Assembly: GCA_030066085.1 (NCBI GenBank) | Contig: JASJCI010000024.1 | Location: 62,001-126,000 of the forward strand | Direction: 5' to 3' | DNA from: Gammaproteobacteria bacterium | GTDB taxonomy: Bacteria > Pseudomonadota > Gammaproteobacteria > GCA-001735895 | Length of the DNA stretch: 64,000 bases | Shown here: positions 1 to 8,016 of the stretch, piece by piece | Numbering within the stretch: position 1 is the first letter of the stretch | How the letters are laid out: every line of letters begins with the position of its first letter | Notes under the pieces: model-generated | Databases searched by the model: none | What the model was told of the DNA's origin: nothing | The model's input: only the letters and a program-made list of their open reading frames with translations | Translations under genes and position numbers: made by a program

Positions 1-669
1 TGGTACGAGGAAGTTTTCTTCGGCCTCGAATCGGCCAAGTTCAAGGACGCGGCCTGGAATTCCTTCACGATCGCGATTTCGGCCGCGGTCGTGTCGACCT
101 GTTTCGCGACCTCGGCGGCGCTCGGCATGCTGCGCGCGGGCGAGTTTCGCGGGCGCCCGGTCAGTTTCGCGTTGATCAACCTGCCGCTGATGGTGCCCGA
201 AATCGTGACCGCCGTGGCCACGCTGATCTTTTTCAACTGGATCAACTTCGAGCGCGGCATCGGCACCATCCTGGTGGCCCATATCGTGTTTTGCATCCCC
301 TTTGCCTACCTGCCGATCGCGGCCCGGCTCGAGGGAATCTCCGGAATCTACGAACAGGCGGCGCTCGACCTGTACGCGACCCGCTGGGAAGCCTTCCGGC
401 TGGTGCTGTTGCCGCTGATGGCGCCCGGCGTGCTGTCGGGCTTCCTGCTCGCGTTCATCATTTCGCTCGACGACTTCATCATCACCAATTTCGTCAAGGG
501 CGCCGGGGTCGAGACGCTGCCGACGGCAATCTTCGGCGCCGTGAAACAGGGCATCAAACCGAATATCATGGCGATATCGACCCTGTTGCTGGTACTGTCG
601 TTTATCTTCGTTACCCTGTCGTGGCTGATCGGCCGCATGGGAACGGACAGCGGCAGGGCCGCGGATTGA
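1..669 (+). CDS. PotC-like ABC transporter permease (5' partial)
   Basis: Inner-membrane permease of a spermidine/putrescine-type ABC importer. The frame is open from base 1 and stops at TGA 667-669, so the start codon lies outside the window. The translation is a run of hydrophobic segments. At about bases 352-420 it has the cytoplasmic EAA loop that contacts the ATPase ([12 protein letters not shown] followed by [10 protein letters not shown]), and the last membrane helices end in a short basic tail. The PotD-like binding protein follows 63 bp downstream, so the two very probably belong to one pot-type operon whose ATPase and first permease are upstream of the window. The family call is firm. 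The substrate (polyamine or a related cation) is inferred from family and neighbour only. Confidence 0.88.
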   Translation, partial: WYEEVFFGLESAKFKDAAWNSFTIAISAAVVSTCFATSAALGMLRAGEFRGRPVSFALINLPLMVPEIVTAVATLIFFNWINFERGIGTILVAHIVFCIPFAYLPIAARLEGISGIYEQAALDLYATRWEAFRLVLLPLMAPGVLSGFLLAFIISLDDFIITNFVKGAGVETLPTAIFGAVKQGIKPNIMAISTLLLVLSFIFVTLSWLIGRMGTDSGRAAD

Positions 670-732
670 ATCGCGGCCGTTACGACGGGTGAAAACATAA
701 ACCTGGACTCAACCAAAAGAGGAGAAGTACCC

Positions 733-1761
733 ATGAAAAACCTGATGATGGCGATCGCGGCCCTGCTGGCCTTCGCCGTATCCCCGGCGCAGGCAGCGGG
801 CAAGCTGTCGATTTACCACTGGTTCGAATACATACCGCAGGAGTTGCTCGACAAGTTTTCCAGGGAATTCGACGTCGAGGTGACGATGGACACCTACGAC
901 TCGAACGAGTCGCTGCTGGCCGCGCTCAAGGCGGGTGCGCTCGGTGACTACGACGTCGCGGTTCCCGGCGACTACATGGTCAAGATCCTGAACCAGGAAG
1001 GCATGCTCGACACGATCGGGCAGAATGAGCTGAGCAACCGTGGCAACATCCTGCCGCAGTGGGTCGATGTCGATTTCGACCCCGGCCGCAAGCACTCGAT
1101 TCCTTACCAGTGGGGATCGACCGGTTTCTCGGTCAACCGCAATATCTACCAGGGTGATATCAACACCACCGCGATGATCTTCGATCCGCCGGCCGAGCTG
1201 AAGGGCAAGATCAACGTGCTGGATACTTCCGGCGAGACCCTGACCCTGGCCTCCATCCATCTCGGCATCCCGCAATGCACGCAGGATCGCGACCAGCTGA
1301 AGAAACTCGACGCGCTGGTGCAGGGCGCCAAGCAACACTGGGCATCGTTCAACTCGGACGGCGCCAAGGACGTGCTCGTTTCCGGCGACGCGGCCGTGGG
1401 CATGATCTGGAACGGTTTCGGCGCCAAGGCCCGCGAGGAAGGTGCCCCGATCGAGTATGCCTTTCCGAAGGAGGGTTACATCGTCTGGATGGACAACGTC
1501 GTGCTGTTGAAAGATGCCCCGAACCGCGCTAACGCGATCAAGTTCATGGACTTCCTGCTGCGTCCCGAGAATGCTGCCGCGGTCACCAACTACGCCCGTT
1601 ACACCGCGGGTGTCAAGGGTGTCGAGGCGCATCTCGACCCGGCGCTGGCGAAGTCGCCGGAGCAGAATCCGCCAGCGGGCCAGAAGGGCTTTTTCGTCGA
1701 GGCCTGCGATGCCGAAACGCAACCCCTCTACGACAGGATCTGGACGCGCCTGAAGCAGTAA
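733..1761 (+). CDS. PotD/PotF-like periplasmic substrate-binding protein
   Basis: Periplasmic binding protein feeding the PotC-like permease upstream. It is 342 residues long, the usual length for PotD/PotF. The N-terminus is a Sec signal peptide: KN, a hydrophobic stretch, then a likely signal peptidase I site after SPAQA at residue 21. The mature protein opens with KLSIYHWFEYIP, the typical first strand of this family, and contains IPYQWGSTGFSVN, the usual ligand-cleft region. A strong purine-rich ribosome binding site (AGAGGAGAAG) lies just before the ATG. The polyamine class is clear. The exact ligand cannot be read from sequence. Because a dioxygenase and a methyltransferase-like gene follow on the same strand, a methylated amine or other cation is also possible. 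Confidence 0.9.
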   Translation: MKNLMMAIAALLAFAVSPAQAAGKLSIYHWFEYIPQELLDKFSREFDVEVTMDTYDSNESLLAALKAGALGDYDVAVPGDYMVKILNQEGMLDTIGQNELSNRGNILPQWVDVDFDPGRKHSIPYQWGSTGFSVNRNIYQGDINTTAMIFDPPAELKGKINVLDTSGETLTLASIHLGIPQCTQDRDQLKKLDALVQGAKQHWASFNSDGAKDVLVSGDAAVGMIWNGFGAKAREEGAPIEYAFPKEGYIVWMDNVVLLKDAPNRANAIKFMDFLLRPENAAAVTNYARYTAGVKGVEAHLDPALAKSPEQNPPAGQKGFFVEACDAETQPLYDRIWTRLKQ

Positions 1762-1826
1762 CGCGGACGGCCTTGCCGATACGGTGCCGGGGAAGCCGCG
1801 ACTTCCCCGGCGCCGCTATTGCGATC

Positions 1827-2201
1827 ATGTCGATTGACCCGACAGCCGGGATATCTGCCCAGATCAGCTGGGTATACACGCACGATCTCGAATCCACGGC
1901 CGGCTTTTATGCGCAGGCCCTCGGCCTCGAGTGTGTGCGCGCCGAGGGCAGGGCGCGGGTGTTTCGCGTCACTGGCGGCGCCCATATCGGTATCTGCGAA
2001 GCCTTCGCCGATCGCGTGGTCGAAGCGAAAGGCGGCATGATTTCGCTGGTCGTGGAGAACGTGGATGCCTGCTACGATAACCTGCTGGCACGTGGCGTCG
2101 AGATCGAGAGCCCCCCGCATCACCTCCAACAGTTCGGCATCCGCACGTTTTTCCTGCGTGATCCCAACGGCTACGTCATCGAGTTCCAGCAGTTCGAGTG
2201 A
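1827..2201 (+). CDS. VOC-family (glyoxalase/bleomycin-resistance fold) protein
   Basis: Small metalloenzyme-fold protein of 124 residues. It opens with the characteristic VOC beta strand and helix (WVYTHDLESTAGFYAQALGL) and closes with FFLRDPNGYVIEFQQFE, where the E of IEFQQ is the usual metal ligand position. The ATG at 1827 is preferred over a TTG at 1773 because the extra 18 residues are arginine-rich and unlike the family. No strong ribosome binding site is visible for either start. It lies between the binding protein and the dioxygenase on the same strand. VOC proteins include glyoxalases, dioxygenases and resistance proteins, and the sequence does not say which this is. Confidence 0.8.
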   Translation: MSIDPTAGISAQISWVYTHDLESTAGFYAQALGLECVRAEGRARVFRVTGGAHIGICEAFADRVVEAKGGMISLVVENVDACYDNLLARGVEIESPPHHLQQFGIRTFFLRDPNGYVIEFQQFE

Positions 2202-2282
2202 GTCGTATTCGATTGGGTCGCCCCGTAGCGGCGACTGTGATAAAACGCGGATTGTGAACGGCCATTGGATCGTCCAGTCCCC

Positions 2283-3068
2283 GTGAAACTCGATTTTATC
2301 TCCCCGGTGCTCGGCGTTTACGTCGACGACTTCGACCTCGCCGCGAAGACGTGCGGCCATGCCGCTACGGAAATTCGCGGATTACTCGACCAGCACCTGG
2401 TGGTGGTCGTGCGCGGTCAGGAGTTGTTGCCGACACAGCAGCGCGAACTGGTGCGCGAATTCGGGCCGCTGTTTCTGCACCACGCTGACGACGGCGTGAT
2501 CTTCGCCGACGGTTTGCCCGAGGTGCTCGAAATGCGCAAGGAAGCGGACGGCGCGCGCCTGTTCGGCGGCAGCGACTGGCATGCCGACGTGACCTTTCGC
2601 AAACCTGCGGCCTATGTCTCCGCACTACACGCGAAAATCCTGCCGCCGCTCGGCGGCGACACCGGTTTCGCCAGCACGATCGCGGCCTGGGAAGCGCTGA
2701 GCACTGGCCTGCAGACCACGCTCGCGCCGCTGGCGGTGGTGCACAGTTACGACGGGCCCGATGCGCCCGATCATCCGACCGAGACCGCGATCCATCCACT
2801 GGTACGCACGCATCCGGTGACGGGCAAACAGGGGCTATATATCAACCGCATGTTCGCCCGGCGTTTCGAAGGCATGAGCGAAGCCGAGAGCCGGCCGTTG
2901 ATCGAATTCCTCGATCGCCACATGTCCCGCATCGAGTTCACTTTCCGTCATCGCTGGCAGGACGGCGATCTCGTCTTCTGGGACAATCGCTTTACGCTGC
3001 ACTACCCGATCAACGATTTCAGCGGTCACCGCCGCCTGCTGCTGCGCTGCACCGCGCTGGAATCCTGA
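2283..3068 (+). CDS. TauD/TfdA-family 2-oxoglutarate-dependent dioxygenase
   Basis: Non-haem Fe(II)/2-oxoglutarate oxygenase of about 261 residues. The facial triad is visible: HAD in GGSDWHADVTF, and the distal His in DNRFTLHYPINDF, followed by the 2-oxoglutarate-binding Arg region (GHRRLLLRCT). The N-terminal half has the family strand LVVVVRGQ. The GTG at 2283 gives a normal N-terminus; a TTG at 2265 would add six residues. The family oxidises taurine, phenoxyacetates, quaternary amines, phosphonates and others, so the substrate is open. Its place behind a polyamine-type transporter and before a homocysteine-methyltransferase-like gene suggests catabolism of an imported sulfur or nitrogen compound, which is inference. 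Confidence 0.87.
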   Translation: MKLDFISPVLGVYVDDFDLAAKTCGHAATEIRGLLDQHLVVVVRGQELLPTQQRELVREFGPLFLHHADDGVIFADGLPEVLEMRKEADGARLFGGSDWHADVTFRKPAAYVSALHAKILPPLGGDTGFASTIAAWEALSTGLQTTLAPLAVVHSYDGPDAPDHPTETAIHPLVRTHPVTGKQGLYINRMFARRFEGMSEAESRPLIEFLDRHMSRIEFTFRHRWQDGDLVFWDNRFTLHYPINDFSGHRRLLLRCTALES

Positions 3069-3117
3069 GCGGCCGGCAGCATTCGCCAGGCCGGCAGAAA
3101 TGATCGGGCAGGAGATA

Positions 3118-4008
3118 ATGAATCGTTACGACAAACTGATGCAGCGTATCCACGCTGGTGAGCGCATCCTGATCGACGGTGCTACCGGCACCGAGATCGA
3201 GCGCCGCGGTGTACCGCAACTGGAACATGCCTGGAACGGCGGCGGGGCGCTGAGCCATCCTGACGTGCTGCGCGCGGTACACGAAGACTATCTCCGGCTC
3301 GGTGCCGAGGTCGTCATCTCCAACAATTTTGCCACGCACTACCATGCGTTGAAGGACGCCGGCGAGGCTGATCGGTTCGAGGCCTATAACCGCCGCGGGG
3401 TCGAACTGGCAATCGAGGCGCGCGATCGAACGGCTAAATCCGACGCGCTCGTCGGCGCCGGTATATCCTGCTGGTCATGGAGCGGTAAGCATCCTGCGCT
3501 GGCTGACCTGAAGAGCGCGGCCGAACGCCAGGTGCAGGTACTCGCCGCGGCCGGTGCCGATTTGATCCTGCTCGAGATGATGATCGATATCGACAAGATG
3601 CTGGTGCTGCTCGACGCGGCGCTGGCAACCGGCTTGCCGGTCTGGGTTGGATTTACCTGCGAAGCGGACGCCGCGGGCCGTATCTGCCTGCGCAACGGTG
3701 AACCGCTCGACCAGGCCATCGCCGCCTTCGATGACCGCCGTGTCGATCTCGTCAATATCATGCACACCGAGATCGAGTATATCGACGCCTGCCTCGAAGT
3801 CTTGCAATCTTGCTGGACGGGTCCGGTTGGCGTCTACGCGCACTCCGGAGAGTTCCGCGGTGACAGGCTGGTGTTCAGCAGTACTATTTCACCCGGCGAC
3901 TACTGCACCGCCGCAAAAGGCTGGATCGAACGTGGTGCGCAGGTAATCGGCGGTTGCTGCGGTATCGAGCCGCGCCATATCGAACAGCTGGCGCGGGTCG
4001 TCGAATAA
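3118..4008 (+). CDS. Homocysteine S-methyltransferase family protein (divergent zinc site)
   Basis: TIM-barrel methyltransferase of 296 residues in the HMT/BHMT family, which moves a methyl group from S-methylmethionine or a betaine-type donor to homocysteine using zinc. It starts with the family motif ILIDGATGTE and ends with VIGGCCGIEPRHI, which supplies two zinc cysteines. The third zinc ligand normally sits in a GxNC motif in the barrel; here the equivalent stretch reads DLVNIMHTE, with no cysteine. This is therefore a divergent member and may use His or have another role. ATG 3118 fits family N-termini; an in-frame ATG at 3100 is possible. The AGGAG at 3110-3114 is only three bases from 3118, so the start is not settled. 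Confidence 0.83.
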   Translation: MNRYDKLMQRIHAGERILIDGATGTEIERRGVPQLEHAWNGGGALSHPDVLRAVHEDYLRLGAEVVISNNFATHYHALKDAGEADRFEAYNRRGVELAIEARDRTAKSDALVGAGISCWSWSGKHPALADLKSAAERQVQVLAAAGADLILLEMMIDIDKMLVLLDAALATGLPVWVGFTCEADAAGRICLRNGEPLDQAIAAFDDRRVDLVNIMHTEIEYIDACLEVLQSCWTGPVGVYAHSGEFRGDRLVFSSTISPGDYCTAAKGWIERGAQVIGGCCGIEPRHIEQLARVVE

Positions 4009-4009
4009 C

Positions 4010-4032
4010 AACAGGCCCGGTACGACCCGGTT
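4010..4032. terminator. Possible terminator between convergent genes
   Basis: Between the methyltransferase stop (4008) and the cysC stop (4036) lies an imperfect inverted repeat, AACAACAGGCCCGG then CCCGGTTGTT. It could act as a shared terminator for the converging transcripts. There is no long T run, so the call is weak. Confidence 0.35.
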
Positions 4033-4035
4033 GTT

Positions 4036-4713
4036 CTAGATGTATTCCCAGCGTTTGAGGTGATTCATGACCTGGTCGGCGAGTCGGGCCGGGTCCTGCG
4101 CCGCCGAATCAAGCACGATGTCCGCGCGTTCGGGAATCTCGTAGTCCGAGTCGATGCCGGTGAAGTTCCTGATCTTGCCGGCACGCGCCAGCTTGTAGAT
4201 ACCTTTCGGGTCGCGCGCTTCGCACAGCGCCAGCGGCGCGTCGACGTAAACCTCGATGAACACTTCGGCGCCGAGCAGTTCGCGCGCCATGCGGCGTTCG
4301 GAGCGAAACGGCGAGATGAAAGATACCAGCGTGATCAGGCCGGCGTCGGCCATCAGGTTGGCGACCTCGCTGACGCGGCGAATGTTTTCGACCCGGTGAT
4401 CGTCGCTGAAGCCGAGATCCTTGTTGAGCCCGTGGCGCACGTTGTCGCCGTCGAGCAGGTAGGTGTGGCGACCGTGTTCGAACAGGCGCTGCTCTACCAG
4501 GTTGGCGACGGTCGACTTGCCCGCGCCGGACAGGCCGGTGAACCAGAGCACGCAGGGGCGCTGCAGTTTTTGTTCGGCACGCTGCAGCCGGTGCAGTTTC
4601 ATTTCGTGCCAGGTCAGGTTATTGCGCTCGGCCGGGTCCCTGTGCTCGCTTGCCAGCCTGGCTGCGCCAACCTGCGGCTGGCGGTCTTCTTCGATGTAAG
4701 CTTCGGTTTCCAT
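4036..4713 (-). CDS. cysC: Adenylylsulfate (APS) kinase
   Basis: Cytoplasmic kinase that phosphorylates APS to PAPS, the sulfuryl donor for sulfotransferases. It is 225 residues long. A P-loop GLSGAGKST lies at residues 60-68, preceded by the usual CVLWFT strand. It is followed by the APS-kinase signatures DGDNVRHGLNKDLGFS, ENIRRVSEVA and SFISPFRSERR, and ends with the typical FTGIDSDYEIPE region. The first ~30 residues are a charged extension. It is the last gene of an operon whose other members are three sulfotransferases and a racemase-like enzyme, 20 bp after a sulfotransferase stop. This suggests a dedicated PAPS supply rather than assimilatory sulfate reduction; no cysD/N/H is nearby. 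Confidence 0.95.
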   Translation of the reverse strand: METEAYIEEDRQPQVGAARLASEHRDPAERNNLTWHEMKLHRLQRAEQKLQRPCVLWFTGLSGAGKSTVANLVEQRLFEHGRHTYLLDGDNVRHGLNKDLGFSDDHRVENIRRVSEVANLMADAGLITLVSFISPFRSERRMARELLGAEVFIEVYVDAPLALCEARDPKGIYKLARAGKIRNFTGIDSDYEIPERADIVLDSAAQDPARLADQVMNHLKRWEYI

Positions 4714-4733
4714 AACAACTCCCCGTTATCGAT

Positions 4734-5474
4734 TCAAACCGCGCCGAGGCGGTGAGCGTAAAGGTGTTCGTAGTGCGGCAGCACGGTCTCGTAAATGGAC
4801 TTGATCTTGTCCGGTGCAGCGGAAATGTCGATGTACCGGCGCGGCTGGGGCTTGAGGCCGTCCGAATCTCGCAGGTTCGCGTGCCAGGAACCGCCGTCGT
4901 ACCAGCTGACCTCGTCGCGGTCGCCGGGCTCCCACGACAGGGCTTCCTCGATGTAGGCGATGCCGACCGCGTTGCAGTAGGCCTCGACCATGCCGAACGG
5001 GTCCTCGAGCAGGTCGTCGCTGTCGATCACCGGCGGCGCATCGCCGAGCCGGTCACAGAGGCGGTCGAACAGCTCGCGCTGTTCGACGAAAGCGACTTCC
5101 TTCAGTTCGAAATCGGGCCAGTGCTTGTACATCGACGTCGTCACCTTGGCCGGATCCCGAATCAGGAAGCTGTGCTTGAAGTGATCGAGAAACTCGTCGC
5201 TCCACAGGTGCTCGATGTAGTGCGGGAAGTCCTTGGAAAACACCGGGCCCTGTGCTGCCGCGGTCAGCAGTTCGTCCCACACGCTGGCGAAGCTCAGGCC
5301 AGTGATGCGTTCGCTGTCGGGACGAATGCGCGGCCAGCGCGCGTCCTCGCCCTTGTACCAGGCTTCGCCGAAAGGTTCGTGGAAACAGGCCAGGTCGCCG
5401 CGCATGCGCATCATCCACTCGAACGCGGTCGAGGTGGAGCGCGGCGTGGCCCACAGAACGAGTATCTTATGCAT
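4734..5474 (-). CDS. Sulfotransferase-family protein (paralogue A)
   Basis: Predicted PAPS-dependent sulfotransferase, 246 residues. It has a 5'-phosphosulfate-loop-like motif at the extreme N-terminus (WATPRSTSTAFEW) and a 3'-phosphate-binding-like motif (SFLIRDPAKVTTS) near residue 100. The start overlaps the end of paralogue B by 8 bp. It is nearly identical to paralogue B over the first 45 residues and clearly related to paralogue C, so the three arose by duplication. The next gene encodes APS kinase, which makes the co-substrate. The acceptor is unknown; proteins of this short soluble type act on small molecules. There is no signal peptide or membrane segment. Confidence 0.85.
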   Translation of the reverse strand: MHKILVLWATPRSTSTAFEWMMRMRGDLACFHEPFGEAWYKGEDARWPRIRPDSERITGLSFASVWDELLTAAAQGPVFSKDFPHYIEHLWSDEFLDHFKHSFLIRDPAKVTTSMYKHWPDFELKEVAFVEQRELFDRLCDRLGDAPPVIDSDDLLEDPFGMVEAYCNAVGIAYIEEALSWEPGDRDEVSWYDGGSWHANLRDSDGLKPQPRRYIDISAAPDKIKSIYETVLPHYEHLYAHRLGAV

Positions 5475-6252
5475 GGGCGGCTGCCTCGGTTGCGGGCTGC
5501 AGGCGATGGGCGTGCAGATGGCGGTAATGCTCGATGAAATCCTGGTACAGGTCCTGCAGGCGCGGCGGCAGCTGGTCGATCGCGACCGGCTTGCGCGGCT
5601 GCGGTTTCAGGCCGTCGGAGTTTTTCAGGGTTTCGTGCCAGATGCTGTCGTCGCCGTCGTACCACAGGACCTCGGCGCGGCTGCCGGGCTCCCAGCTGAG
5701 CGCCTCCGCGATGAACGGAATGCCGACCGCCTCGCAATAGGCCGCCACCATCGTCTGCGGGTCTTCCAGCAGGTCGTCGCTGTCGATGACTACCGGCGCT
5801 GTTCCTGTTTTTTCCCACAGCCGATCGAACAGCGCGCGCTGTTCGTCGAAACCGATTTCGTTGCGCGTGAATCCGACCGTGTCGCCTTTCTTGTCCCAGC
5901 TGCGCTTTAATGATGCCAGCACCTTGGCCGGATCGCGGACCAGGAAACTGTGGCGAAAGCGGTCGAGGAAAGCGTCGCTCCAGAGATGATCGGTAAACTG
6001 CGGCATGTCTTTCGAGAACACGGGTCGCTTCAGCGCGGTATCCTGCAGGCGCTGCAGTACCGAGGCGAAGCTGAGCCCCGGTTTGCGCGGGCTGTCGTCG
6101 TCGAGCCGGGGCGCGCGTGCGTCCTCGCCCTGGTACCAGGCTTCGCCGAAGGGCTCGTGGAAGCAGGCGAGATCGCCACGCATGCGCATCATCCACTCGA
6201 ACGCGGTCGACGTCGAACGCGGCGTGGCCCAGAGTACGATAATGTCGTGCAT
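5467..6252 (-). CDS. Sulfotransferase-family protein (paralogue B)
   Basis: Second of three sulfotransferase paralogues, 261 residues. It has the same N-terminal loop (WATPRSTSTAFEW) and the matching SFLVRDPAKVLAS segment. Compared with paralogue A it has a short insertion around the KKGDTVGF stretch and a longer C-terminal tail. It starts 11 bp after the racemase-like gene stops and overlaps paralogue A by 8 bp, so translation is probably coupled. Retention of three complete copies in one operon argues for different acceptors or for heteromers, which is inference. No residue expected for PAPS binding is obviously lost. Confidence 0.85.
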   Translation of the reverse strand: MHDIIVLWATPRSTSTAFEWMMRMRGDLACFHEPFGEAWYQGEDARAPRLDDDSPRKPGLSFASVLQRLQDTALKRPVFSKDMPQFTDHLWSDAFLDRFRHSFLVRDPAKVLASLKRSWDKKGDTVGFTRNEIGFDEQRALFDRLWEKTGTAPVVIDSDDLLEDPQTMVAAYCEAVGIPFIAEALSWEPGSRAEVLWYDGDDSIWHETLKNSDGLKPQPRKPVAIDQLPPRLQDLYQDFIEHYRHLHAHRLQPATEAAAHA

Positions 6253-6263
6253 CGACGCGATCC

Positions 6264-7082
6264 CTACTGCAACGAGGCCAGCAGCCGGCCCTGTTCGCCA
6301 ACCGGTGCGCTGCCCAGCGTTTTGAAAATACGCCAGTACAGCGCGGTATCGGAGGCGACGATCGGCTTGTCGATCGCGGCCTCGAGCTCGCGCGACAGCG
6401 ATACGAAACGTTGCGGCAGGCCGTCGGCGCGACGGAAATTACACATGCCGTTGGCGACGATGGCATCGACGTCCGGCGCCTGCTCGGCGACGTAGGCCAT
6501 CGATTTCTGCGCCAGATCGCCGTCGAAAATCCAGATACAGTCGTTGCATTCCTGCTGGGTGGCGAAAAAACCCTGGTCGACGAAGTTGCCGGCGTAGACC
6601 AGGTCGAAACCGGCTTCGCGCAGGAAGCGCGCGTAGCCGTCGCGCCAGTCCGGCCAGTAATACACCGAGTTCAGCGCGATGCGTTTGGCGCCCATTTCGC
6701 GCAGCGCCTCGACCACGCAGTAGCCCGCCATGTGAAACGGCGTTTCGTAGCGGTCGCCGATCCGCTTGCAGATATCGTCGATCTCATCGGGGGTCGTACC
6801 CTGGCAATGAACCCAGTTGGTGCCGACCTGGCCGCAGACGTCGGCGCCGTTGTTCGACATGCAGTGCACGAATTCGTCCAGCAGGTGAAAGTTATCGACC
6901 CGCTGCGACAGTTCGTGCGCGTAGTCCGGTACATGCAGCATACGTCCGTGGGCACCGACGTTGTCGGCACTGATGCGCAAAAAGTCGCTCGGCGCGGCGT
7001 CGAAGTCATGCGGCGGCGAGGTAAAGCCCACCTGGTAGGTGAACAGCTTGTTCTTCTGGATTTTCCAGCGTTCCGGTTTCAT
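6264..7082 (-). CDS. Asp/Glu racemase superfamily enzyme (maleate isomerase/arylmalonate decarboxylase-like)
   Basis: Enzyme of 272 residues with the two-cysteine layout of the cofactor-independent racemase/isomerase/decarboxylase superfamily. One cysteine lies in NWVHCQG (about residue 93) and the other in IVANGMCNFR (about residue 214). Between them is the usual ETPFHMAGYCVVEALREMGA segment with the strand KRIALNSVYYW. The C-terminal PIVASDTALYWRIFKTLG matches the maleate isomerase-like ending. It overlaps the upstream sulfotransferase by 4 bp (ATGA), so it belongs to the sulfotransferase operon. It probably acts on a 2-substituted carboxylic acid, perhaps the acceptor or product of sulfotransfer. 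That role is inference; isomerase, racemase and decarboxylase activities cannot be told apart here. Confidence 0.75.
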   Translation of the reverse strand: MKPERWKIQKNKLFTYQVGFTSPPHDFDAAPSDFLRISADNVGAHGRMLHVPDYAHELSQRVDNFHLLDEFVHCMSNNGADVCGQVGTNWVHCQGTTPDEIDDICKRIGDRYETPFHMAGYCVVEALREMGAKRIALNSVYYWPDWRDGYARFLREAGFDLVYAGNFVDQGFFATQQECNDCIWIFDGDLAQKSMAYVAEQAPDVDAIVANGMCNFRRADGLPQRFVSLSRELEAAIDKPIVASDTALYWRIFKTLGSAPVGEQGRLLASLQ

Positions 7083-7828
7083 GCCTGGCCTCCGTCGGCA
7101 ATATCGAGTTTGTATCCTAGCAGGTGCTCGTAGTGTGGCAGCGCTCGCTGGTACAGGTCCACCAGGCGCGGATCGTCTTCCAGCGGCGGGTAGTTGGACT
7201 TTTGCGGCTTGATGCCGGTGCTCTGGCGCAGCGAGTCATGCCAGGGGCCGGTGCCTTCGCCGTACCAGCTGACTTCGTTGCGTTCGCCGGCATCCCATTC
7301 GAGTGCCTCGGGCATGAACTCGATACCGACCGCGTCGCAATAGGCGCGGATGGTTGCGGCCGGGTCAGTCAGCAGGTCGTCGGAGGCCATCACCGGCGGC
7401 GCCTGGCCGCAGCGATCGGCAATGCGATCGAACAGCCGTGCGAGCGATTCGAGCCCGACTTCGTCGAAACTGCAGTCCGGCCAGTGATTGGCCAGGCCCT
7501 GGATCACCTTGTAGGGGTCGCGGATCAGGAAGCTGTGTTGCATCCGGTTGAGCATGTCGTCATCGACGAAATGCTCGATCGAATAGGCAAAGTCCTTGAG
7601 GAACAGGTTGTGTGCGGTGGATTGCGCGACCAGGTCCTGCCACACCGCGGCATAGGTATGCCCGGGCCTGGCGGCAACCTCGGCGTCGCGCTGCGAGCGC
7701 CGGTCCTCGCCGTAGTAAAAGAGTTCGTTGAACGGCTCGTGAAAACAGCGGAAGTCGCCGCGCTGGCGCATCATCCATTCGAACGCGGTCGAGGTCGAAC
7801 GCGGCGTGGCCCACAGGGTCAGGAGCAT
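7079..7828 (-). CDS. Sulfotransferase-family protein (paralogue C, first gene of operon)
   Basis: Most divergent of the three sulfotransferase paralogues, 249 residues, and the promoter-proximal gene. It keeps the loop WATPRSTSTAFEW and the segment SFLIRDPYKVIQG, but differs from A and B in the acceptor half. It starts 186 bp from the divergent LysR gene, so the shared intergenic region should hold the operon promoter. Its stop overlaps the racemase-like gene start (ATGA at 7079-7082). A soluble cytoplasmic enzyme is expected. The acceptor is not identifiable from sequence. Confidence 0.84.
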   Translation of the reverse strand: MLLTLWATPRSTSTAFEWMMRQRGDFRCFHEPFNELFYYGEDRRSQRDAEVAARPGHTYAAVWQDLVAQSTAHNLFLKDFAYSIEHFVDDDMLNRMQHSFLIRDPYKVIQGLANHWPDCSFDEVGLESLARLFDRIADRCGQAPPVMASDDLLTDPAATIRAYCDAVGIEFMPEALEWDAGERNEVSWYGEGTGPWHDSLRQSTGIKPQKSNYPPLEDDPRLVDLYQRALPHYEHLLGYKLDIADGGQA

Positions 7829-8000
7829 CGCGCAGTCTCCAGCTGGCCAGGCCAGCCTCGCGCGCGGAGCGAGCGGTTTTGCTCTCGATCGAGTTTGTTA
7901 TTCCGAATGCACATGTCGGGGTCACTCGAAGAATGATTCTTAAATGTCTATTTGATGCGATCAGGGGGACTCTGTAAACTGCCGATTGAGCACAGAATTG

Positions 8001-8016
8001 ATATCAATATTGATAT
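8001..8016. promoter_or_regulatory. 16-bp perfect palindrome over the LysR start (candidate operator)
   Basis: ATATCAATATTGATAT reads the same on both strands, and its right end covers the first two bases of the LysR ATG at 8015. It lies in the 186-bp region between LysR and the sulfotransferase operon. An AT-rich palindrome here, in otherwise GC-rich DNA, is a good candidate for regulator self-binding. The binding protein is inferred. Confidence 0.55.

Noticed and set aside
4036-4713. Assimilatory sulfate reduction operon
   Set aside because: Only cysC is present; no sulfurylase or PAPS reductase genes adjoin it, and sulfotransferases are the partners.
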